This document shows, in pieces, positions 20,373 through 24,906 of a stretch of DNA of 24,906 nt. The notes under the pieces were generated by a model that worked only from the letters and a program-made list of their open reading frames with translations, was not told where the DNA came from and searched no databases. Where the stretch lies: assembly GCA_037445635.1 (NCBI GenBank), contig JBBIKC010000043.1, positions 1 through 24,906 on the forward strand, given 5' to 3'. A program made the translations under genes and the position numbers. Position 1 is the stretch's first letter. Every line of letters starts with the position of its first letter. This DNA comes from JBFMCC01 sp037445635. GTDB taxonomy: Bacteria > Chloroflexota > Anaerolineae > Anaerolineales > Villigracilaceae.

Positions 20373-20587
20373 GCAAGTCTTCCCAGAAGTCGGCCGGTTC
20401 GGGCTTGCCTCCTGGGTGATTCTACAACGATTCGTAAAGAAAAGGACTCGGAATGAATACTGGGAGTGGCTAATTTTGTGGGCTCCTCAAAACCTGGCCG
20501 CGCCCAGTGCCGTCCTCGGCGCTGGATTCGCCGCCGGGGAACAGCGGCTGGAGCATTTGGCCGCCCCACTCTCTGCCTTTTCTGTAT

Positions 20588-20617
20588 TTTACAACTGGTC
20601 TCCCGGCAGGATATAAT
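20588..20617 (+). promoter_or_regulatory. sigma70-type promoter with leaderless start
   Basis: TTTACA (20588-20593), 18-base spacer, perfect TATAAT (20612-20617). The ATG at 20624 follows six bases later, with no ribosome binding site, so transcription should begin at or next to the start codon. The best-formed of the five leaderless promoters here. Confidence 0.7.
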
Positions 20618-20623
20618 CGCTCC

Positions 20624-20794
20624 ATGCGTAACAGGAACTTGCGCCTCGTCCTTGCCGTGCTCGTGCTGGCTGTTTCACTGACCCTGCTGGCCTGGAGTCT
20701 CTGGCCCGCGGCGCGCGAGATTCTTGTCGTGCCCATCCCGCCGGGCGAACTGCAATTGCCCACGCCCTCCAGCCTCATTTTTTATTGGATATGA
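20624..20794 (+). CDS. Short single-helix membrane protein or secreted peptide
   Basis: 56 aa. A basic start (MRNRNLR), one hydrophobic helix (about 7-26, ending LLAWSLWP) and a short Pro-rich outside part (VVPIPPGELQLPTP) ending in LIFYWI. No known family. The start follows a promoter whose TATAAT ends six bases earlier, and the TGA overlaps the next gene's ATG (ATGA), so the two are translated as a coupled pair. Conserved co-translation with the larger membrane protein would suggest a small accessory subunit (inference). Leader-peptide-like length makes a regulatory upstream frame the alternative. Confidence 0.6.
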   Translation: MRNRNLRLVLAVLVLAVSLTLLAWSLWPAAREILVVPIPPGELQLPTPSSLIFYWI

Positions 20795-21540
20795 AGCCGC
20801 GTCGACTCTGGCCCCTCGCTTGTGGACTCATCCTGCTGGCGGCGAGTCTCGCCTGTGGACTTGCGGCCGGCGCGCCGCCCGAAGACGGATACGCGCCCCC
20901 GGCCGAGCCTGCCTACACCCAAGCCGCCCAGCCGATCCCGCCGGGGTCCGAGTCGGTTCCGGGCGGCGGAGGAGGGCCGGAGCCCGCCGCGGCCATCCCT
21001 GAAGCGCGGCGCGTCACGCTGGAATATCCGTCCGCCATCCGCGCCGGCGATTCGGATGTCATCCGCCTCACCCTCGAGGTGGACGATTTGGGGAATGTCA
21101 CGCCCACCGCGGTCATTGGCGGGAACGTGGTCAAGGGCGAGGTGATCGAAATCCCGAACCTGTACGAGACGCATTATGTCGTGGCCGAAGCGCGGCTGGA
21201 CCTGGCCGGTGTGGAGGTGCGACCCGATGGTGTGATCAATGAGCCGCTGGAACAGGGGAAGTCGGCTACGTTTTTCTGGAGCGTGCGCCCGGCTGAAGCA
21301 GGGACGTATCGCGGCACCGTGTGGCTGTACCTGCTCTTCACGCCGAAGGCGGGCGGGGAGGAAACGCGTCTGGCAGTATCCGCCCAGTTGATCGAGATCA
21401 ACGCCACGTCCCTGTTTGGACTCGGAGGCAACGCGGCCCGCACGGTCGGCGCGATCGGGTCCTTGATCGGCGGTGTGCTCGGCTTCCCGTTCTTCGGCGA
21501 CATCGTCCGATTTTTGTGGAAGAGGCGCAGGAAGAAATAG
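20791..21540 (+). CDS. Secreted protein with C-terminal membrane anchor, family not recognised
   Basis: 249 aa. N-terminal signal or lipoprotein-like segment (about 6-24; Cys22 is a possible but non-canonical lipidation site), a Pro/Gly-rich linker (27-68), one beta-rich domain (about 73-205) with ATFFWSVRPAEAGTYRGTVWLYLLF, a Gly-rich hydrophobic segment (about 216-242) and a very basic tail KRRRKK. This looks like a type I membrane protein with an outside beta-sandwich. Its ATG overlaps the stop of the preceding small gene. The TAG stop at 21538-21540 lies inside the terminal inverted repeat of the MITE-like copy B, so the native C-terminus may have been changed by the insertion. Function unknown. 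Confidence 0.75.
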   Translation: MKPRRLWPLACGLILLAASLACGLAAGAPPEDGYAPPAEPAYTQAAQPIPPGSESVPGGGGGPEPAAAIPEARRVTLEYPSAIRAGDSDVIRLTLEVDDLGNVTPTAVIGGNVVKGEVIEIPNLYETHYVVAEARLDLAGVEVRPDGVINEPLEQGKSATFFWSVRPAEAGTYRGTVWLYLLFTPKAGGEETRLAVSAQLIEINATSLFGLGGNAARTVGAIGSLIGGVLGFPFFGDIVRFLWKRRRKK

Positions 21541-21716
21541 AACTTGTCTCGAAAATACCGACCGGCCCCGTCATTGCGAGCGAAGCGCTTGCCCTGAGCC
21601 TGTCGAAGGGAAGCAATCTCCTTGAAAACGAGGTGACCTCGTAGAATTGGGGATTGCTTCGTCGGGCTATGCCCTCCTCGCAATGACAACCGCTTATTTT
21701 TGAGATGACTTCTAGT
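21536..21716 (-). mobile_element. MITE-like element, copy B (181 bp, inverted relative to copy A)
   Basis: Ends AATAGAACTTGTCTC (21536-21550) and GAGATGACTTCTAGT (21702-21716). The latter is the exact inverse of copy A's left end. About 105 bases next to that end are nearly identical to copy A; the rest differs by a ~27-base insert carrying the word CTGAGCCTGTCGAAGGG. With the repeat at 21719 it fills most of the 408-base gap before nuoA. Confidence 0.78.
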
Positions 21717-21718
21717 CG

Positions 21719-21829
21719 GCGTCATTGCGAGCACAGCGAAGCAATCCCCTCTCGTGTTGGAGAGTGCTTTGCCGCCTTGTCCTTTGACTGCGCTGCAATC
21801 CAATTCAAGACGGCGTCTCGCAATGACGC
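21719..21829. repeat. GTCATTGCGAG-family palindromic repeat upstream of nuoA
   Basis: 13-bp perfect arms GCGTCATTGCGAG (21719-21731) and CTCGCAATGACGC (21817-21829) with the family word GAAGCAATCCCC inside. Starts two bases after the MITE-like copy B. Confidence 0.88.
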
Positions 21830-21841
21830 GGGGGCGGAATA

Positions 21842-21857
21842 TGTGACATACATCACC
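21842..21857. promoter_or_regulatory. CRP/FNR-superfamily-like operator upstream of nuoA
   Basis: TGTGACATACATCACC matches the CRP-type palindrome TGTGA-N6-TCACA at 9 of 10 positions. Its centre is about 65 bases upstream of the predicted nuo transcription start, a position used by class I activators. The regulator is not in the window. Confidence 0.4.
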
Positions 21858-21899
21858 CTAAAAATAGACATGGGTAACAACTGCCATATTTACTCTTTA

Positions 21900-21908
21900 T
21901 GGTACAAT
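21900..21908 (+). promoter_or_regulatory. Extended -10 promoter of the nuo operon
   Basis: TGG followed by TACAAT (21903-21908) forms an extended -10. Transcription would begin near 21915, leaving a leader of about 34 bases with GAGG at 21940-21943 before the nuoA ATG. No good -35. Confidence 0.5.
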
Positions 21909-21948
21909 TTCGCCGTCCTTGTAGAAAATTGCACTTTTTGAGGTGTTC

Positions 21949-22305
21949 ATGCACACTGAATGGCTCATTATCGGTCTGTTCCTGCTGGTCGGCGCGGCGG
22001 TGCCGGGGGCGGCCATCCTGACCGCTCGAATCATCGCCCCGCGCAAGCCCAATCCCATCAAGCAAAGCACCTACGAGTGCGGCATCGAGACCGTCGGCGA
22101 GAACTGGGTGCAGTTCAAGGCGCAGTATTACATCTTCGCGCTGGTCTTTCTCGTCTTCGACGTCGAAACCGTATTCCTGTTTCCCTGGGCGATCACCTTG
22201 AATGTCCTGCCGTTGTTCGCGGTTGTGGAGGGCATCATCTTTATTCTCATCCTCGTCGCCGGACTGGTGTATGCCTGGCGCAAGGGGATGCTGGAGTGGG
22301 CGTAA
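21949..22305 (+). CDS. nuoA: NADH-quinone oxidoreductase subunit A
   Basis: 118 aa, three membrane helices (about 5-27, 62-84, 88-110), standard for complex I subunit A (ND3 family). Diagnostic segment between helices 1 and 2: KQSTYECGIETVG, followed by QFKAQYYIFALVFLVFDVETVFLFPWA, in which the acidic residues of FDVE are conserved for proton coupling. It forms part of the quinone-chamber junction between the hydrophilic and membrane arms. ATG at 21949 is preferred over an in-frame GTG two codons earlier because GAGG lies five bases upstream of it. First gene of a complex I cluster in which nuoH, not nuoB, comes next. Confidence 0.95.
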   Translation: MHTEWLIIGLFLLVGAAVPGAAILTARIIAPRKPNPIKQSTYECGIETVGENWVQFKAQYYIFALVFLVFDVETVFLFPWAITLNVLPLFAVVEGIIFILILVAGLVYAWRKGMLEWA

Positions 22306-22324
22306 GGATCGGTTATTAAAACAG

Positions 22325-22355
22325 AAAGGCTGAAAGGAATCTCTTTTCAGCCTTT
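22325..22355 (+). terminator. Terminator-like hairpin between nuoA and nuoH
   Basis: An 11-bp perfect stem AAAGGCTGAAA/TTTCAGCCTTT with a 9-base loop, followed by TCTTTCT, 19 bases after the nuoA stop and 22 bases before the nuoH ATG. Its T-rich tail suits partial termination or an mRNA processing/stability site inside the operon. Confidence 0.65.
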
Positions 22356-22377
22356 TCTTTCTGAATCAGGAGCGCTT

Positions 22378-23562
22378 ATGGAATTTTGGAGCAACCCAAT
22401 CAAAGCGGCCGCGGACTGGCTGACGAGCATCTTCACCGGCTGGGGCATGCCCGCCTCCGCTGCGAACGTGGTCGTGAGTCTGATCGGTGTGGTGGCGTTG
22501 ATCGTGGTCGTGATGGTGCTGGACATCATGCTGGTCTGGCTGGAACGCAAGATCGTGGCGCGCTTCCAGGACCGTCTCGGCCCGAATCGCCTCGGACCCT
22601 TCGGCCTGATCCAGCCCTTCGCAGACATCATTAAACTCCTTATAAAGGAAGACACGACGCCTGCAGGCGCGGACCGCGTGGTTTACAACATCGCGCCCAT
22701 CCTGGCGATGATGGCCGTTTTGCTGTTGTGGGCGGTACTTCCCATCGCGCCGATTCTCTTCGGCGTGGACATCAACGTCGGCGCGCTCTACATCATCGCG
22801 GTCGGCGCGATCGGCACGCTGGCGATCATCACCGCGGGCTGGGCGTCCAATAACAAGTATGCCCTGCTCGGTGCGTTCCGCCAGGTGGCGGTGATGATTT
22901 CCTACGAAATCCCGATGGTGGTGGCCATCCTCATCCCGACCATGCTGGCGGGGACGATGGGCATCAACAGCATTGTGGAGGCGCAGAAGGTCTGGTATTT
23001 CTGGCTGGCGCCGCTGGCGGCTGTGCTGTTCCTGGTCAGCGCGCTGGCCGAACTGGGGCGCGCTCCGTTCGATCTGGCCGAGGCTGAGTCGGAACTGATT
23101 GCCGGTCATCACATCGAGTATTCGGGGATGAAATTCGGCATGTTCTATGCGGCGGAGTTGCTCCACGCCTTCACCTTTGGCGGGTTTATGGCGGCCTTCT
23201 TCTTCGGCGGCTGGCGCGGACCGGGCGTGGCGCAGTTCCCGCTTCTGGGCTTGTTCTGGTTCCTGCTCAAAGCACTGATCGGTTACTGGGTCTTCGGCTG
23301 GATCAAGTACACCATGCCGCGCATCCGCATTGACCACATGCTGGCGCTGAACTGGAAGTTCCTTGTGCCTGTTTCGTTTGTGCTGCTGATGGTCGTCGCG
23401 TTGATGAATTCCCTTCTGCGCGGCTCTGATTTTTATGTAATCGGTATGTTCCTGTCGAATGTGGCGGTCGGCTGGGGCGCGCTGGAGATCGTGCGCGCCA
23501 GCGCGCGGCGCCAGCGCAAAGAAATCGAAGCGCCCGCGCAGGCCGCGAGTCCACAACATTAA
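22378..23562 (+). CDS. nuoH: NADH-quinone oxidoreductase subunit H
   Basis: 394 aa, about eight to nine membrane helices. Subunit H (ND1) lines the quinone channel. Signatures: LERKIVARFQDRLGPNRLGP (55-74) followed by GLIQPFADIIKLLIKED, GWASNNKYALLGAFRQVA and MISYEIPMV in the middle, and AELGRAPFDLAEAESELIAG (about 224-243) with the conserved acidic residues facing the quinone pathway, followed by HHIEYSGMKFGMFYAAE. An N-terminal stretch of about 28 residues precedes the first helix and the C-terminal tail is charged (RRQRKEIEAPAQ). Shine-Dalgarno AGGAG six bases before the ATG. A 76-base gap to nuoJ holds a CCTCTC.../...GAGAGG pair but no nuoI. Confidence 0.96.
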   Translation: MEFWSNPIKAAADWLTSIFTGWGMPASAANVVVSLIGVVALIVVVMVLDIMLVWLERKIVARFQDRLGPNRLGPFGLIQPFADIIKLLIKEDTTPAGADRVVYNIAPILAMMAVLLLWAVLPIAPILFGVDINVGALYIIAVGAIGTLAIITAGWASNNKYALLGAFRQVAVMISYEIPMVVAILIPTMLAGTMGINSIVEAQKVWYFWLAPLAAVLFLVSALAELGRAPFDLAEAESELIAGHHIEYSGMKFGMFYAAELLHAFTFGGFMAAFFFGGWRGPGVAQFPLLGLFWFLLKALIGYWVFGWIKYTMPRIRIDHMLALNWKFLVPVSFVLLMVVALMNSLLRGSDFYVIGMFLSNVAVGWGALEIVRASARRQRKEIEAPAQAASPQH

Positions 23563-23638
23563 CTTCACCCCAGCCTCTCTTCCATTCGCGCTGTGCGGAG
23601 CGCCAGCGAAGTCGAAGCGGGAGAGGGGAGGAGTCATT

Positions 23639-24157
23639 ATGACCGCTTTACAAATCATTTTTCTTATCACCGCAGGAGTGATTCTGGCGTCGGCGGTGAT
23701 GGTCGTGACGACGCGTAACATGATCCATGCCGCGCTGTGGCTGATCGTCACCCTGTTCGGGGCGGCGGTGCTGTTCGCCCTGCTCAACGCGGCTTTCATC
23801 GCCGTCGTGCAGGTGGTGGTTTACATCGGCGCCATTGCCATCCTGTTCATCTTCGCGGTGATGCTCACCCGCAGGGAAATGCGCGACCGCGGCGCGCAGT
23901 TAAACAGCGGATGGTGGCTCTCGGCGGTTGTCGCCGCGTTGACCTTCGGCGGATTGTTCTTCCTGCTTCGGGGTTGGAACGGCTTCTCGACTCACGCGCC
24001 CGACCTCTCGTCCGGGGCGGACGCGGTGCAGTTGCTCGGCCAGGCGCTGGTCTCGCCGGACGCGTACGTCCTGCCGTTCGAGGTCGCGTCGGTCCTGCTT
24101 CTTGCGGCTTTGGTCGGCGCGGTGTACGTTGCCTTCCAGAAGAAAGGGGAGGAATAG
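23639..24157 (+). CDS. nuoJ: NADH-quinone oxidoreductase subunit J
   Basis: 172 aa, five membrane helices (about 3-22, 27-48, 52-78, 92-112, 141-165). Subunit J (ND6 family) belongs to the membrane arm. Diagnostic segment: NAAFIAVVQVVVYIGAIAILFIFAVML (about 50-76), including the pi-bulge region and the VYIGA motif; the N-terminal NMIHAALWLI is also typical. GGAGGAG about six to seven bases before the ATG fixes the start at 23639; the frame is open further upstream but there it overlaps nuoH. The nuoK ATG directly follows its TAG stop. Confidence 0.93.
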   Translation: MTALQIIFLITAGVILASAVMVVTTRNMIHAALWLIVTLFGAAVLFALLNAAFIAVVQVVVYIGAIAILFIFAVMLTRREMRDRGAQLNSGWWLSAVVAALTFGGLFFLLRGWNGFSTHAPDLSSGADAVQLLGQALVSPDAYVLPFEVASVLLLAALVGAVYVAFQKKGEE

Positions 24158-24466
24158 ATGATCCCGCTGTCATGGTATCTCATTCTTTCGGCGGCGTTGT
24201 TCAGCGTCGGCCTGTTCGGCGTTCTGGCGCGCAGGAACGCGGTGGCCATCCTGCTCGGCATCGAGTTGATGCTGAATTCCGTGAACATCAACCTGGTGGC
24301 GTTCTGGCGTTATCTCGACCCGGCGCGCATTGACGGACAGGTGTTCGCTATCATCGTCTTCGCGGTCGCGGCCGCGGAGGTGGCGGTCGGCCTTGCGCTG
24401 GTGATCTCGGTGTACCGACGGCGCAACACGGTGGTGGCCGAAGAAATTGACCTGTTGAAGTGGTAG
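24158..24466 (+). CDS. nuoK: NADH-quinone oxidoreductase subunit K
   Basis: 102 aa, three membrane helices, full length for subunit K (ND4L family). Conserved features: GIELMLNSVNINLVAF (34-49) with the proton-pathway Glu36, and FAVAAAEVAVGLALVISVYRR (68-88) with the second membrane glutamate, Glu74. It starts immediately after the nuoJ TAG, and a GGGGAGGA inside the nuoJ end serves as ribosome binding site. Followed by nuoL after 7 bases, the usual J-K-L order. Confidence 0.96.
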   Translation: MIPLSWYLILSAALFSVGLFGVLARRNAVAILLGIELMLNSVNINLVAFWRYLDPARIDGQVFAIIVFAVAAAEVAVGLALVISVYRRRNTVVAEEIDLLKW

Positions 24467-24473
24467 GGAAATC

Positions 24474-24906
24474 ATGGCAACCGAACTTTTGATTTGGCTT
24501 ATCCCCCTCCCGCCTGTGCTGGCCTTCTTCCTAATCGTGTTGTTCACGAACAAGAATCGGGCCCTCAGTCACACGATTGGCGTTGGCGCGGCGGGACTCT
24601 CGTGGTTGGGCTCGATGATCGTGTTTGCCCGCGCGCTCGGGGTGGAGCATTTGGGCGAGCATCCATTCCACTCTGCCGTTCCGTGGCTTCCCACTGGCGA
24701 GACGTGGTTCAAGGTCGGCGTGCTGATTGATCCCGTCGGCGCCGCGGTTTTGTTCTTCGTCGCGTGGACGATCTTCATGATCTTCCTCTACAGCGTTGGC
24801 TATCACAACTTCGGCCAGCCTAAGGGAGATCACGATCGCGCAGGTTTGCCTCCGCACGGCGCGACGGTCACCGATGAGCATGGGCACAAGCACGTCGTCC
24901 CCTCGG
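24474..24906 (+). CDS. nuoL: NADH-quinone oxidoreductase subunit L (5' part, cut by window edge)
   Basis: 144 codons are visible before the window ends. Two N-terminal helices (LLIWLIPLPPVLAFFLIVLF and the AAGLSWLGSMIVFARAL region) are followed by TWFKVGVLIDPVGAAVLFFVAWTIFMIFLYSVGYH, which matches the start of NuoL (antiporter-like subunit, ND5 family). After YSVGYH comes an unusual hydrophilic, His-rich stretch (GDHDRAGLPPHG, TDEHGHKHVV) where most NuoL proteins move directly towards the next helix; its end is not visible. GTAGGG lies about six bases before the ATG. Position after nuoK fits the identification. Confidence 0.88.
   Translation, partial: MATELLIWLIPLPPVLAFFLIVLFTNKNRALSHTIGVGAAGLSWLGSMIVFARALGVEHLGEHPFHSAVPWLPTGETWFKVGVLIDPVGAAVLFFVAWTIFMIFLYSVGYHNFGQPKGDHDRAGLPPHGATVTDEHGHKHVVPS

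Noticed and set aside
22366..23799. 477-codon frame on the minus strand opposite nuoH and nuoJ
   Set aside because: Product is His/Arg/Asp-rich with no known motif; the plus strand carries clear complex I genes.

Overview
The window looks like a chromosomal segment of a GC-rich member of the Chloroflexota, most likely class Anaerolineae. This is inferred from the gene mix and the repeat style, not from a search: a long-form Rel, a rpfB/yabE-like gene next to ksgA, many Thr/Pro-rich lipoproteins, a transmembrane NB-ARC/TPR protein, a respiratory complex I membrane arm, and dispersed GTCATTGCGAG...CTCGCAATGAC palindromes. No rRNA, tRNA, CRISPR array or transposase gene was found.

Layout. 1-3372 (minus) is a tightly coupled envelope/ribosome operon: YabE-like lipoprotein, LCP-family protein, ksgA, then a lipoprotein cut by the window edge. 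3475-4806 (plus) carries a cupredoxin lipoprotein, a terminator and a SPOUT rRNA methyltransferase. 4845-6750 (minus) is moeA, a VKOR-type oxidoreductase and a small Cys-rich acidic protein. 7015-9681 (minus) holds rel and a small membrane protein; ybaK (plus) diverges from the latter. 10209-10543 is repeat DNA including a MITE-like element. 10544-17247 (minus) is tnaA, repeat, recJ, thioesterase, archease, rtcB and a lipoprotein; archease and RtcB form a known RNA-ligase pair. 17271-20372 is the most accessory-looking part: an orphan nucleotidyltransferase between two pieces of repeat, a membrane-anchored STAND ATPase with TPRs, a 55-codon remnant of a DUF4062 gene overlapping its start, and hairpin repeats. 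20624-21540 (plus) is an overlapping pair of unrecognised membrane/secreted proteins whose stop codon lies in the end of a second MITE copy. 21842-24906 (plus) starts a complex I operon with nuoA, H, J, K and L only.

Two genome-wide habits show up. First, at least five genes have a TATAAT/TACAAT box ending 6-7 nt before the ATG and no Shine-Dalgarno, as expected for leaderless mRNAs, while others have clear GGAGG-type sites. Second, short palindromic repeats sit between genes and, in frame, inside recJ and the STAND gene.

The best candidates for something new are the 17.3-21.7 kb region (STAND protein, DUF4062 remnant, orphan nucleotidyltransferase, membrane pair, MITEs), the three-way-junction RNA just ahead of rtcB, and a Rel protein that combines an intact HD hydrolase site with the acidic EFDD signature usual in monofunctional RelA synthetases.
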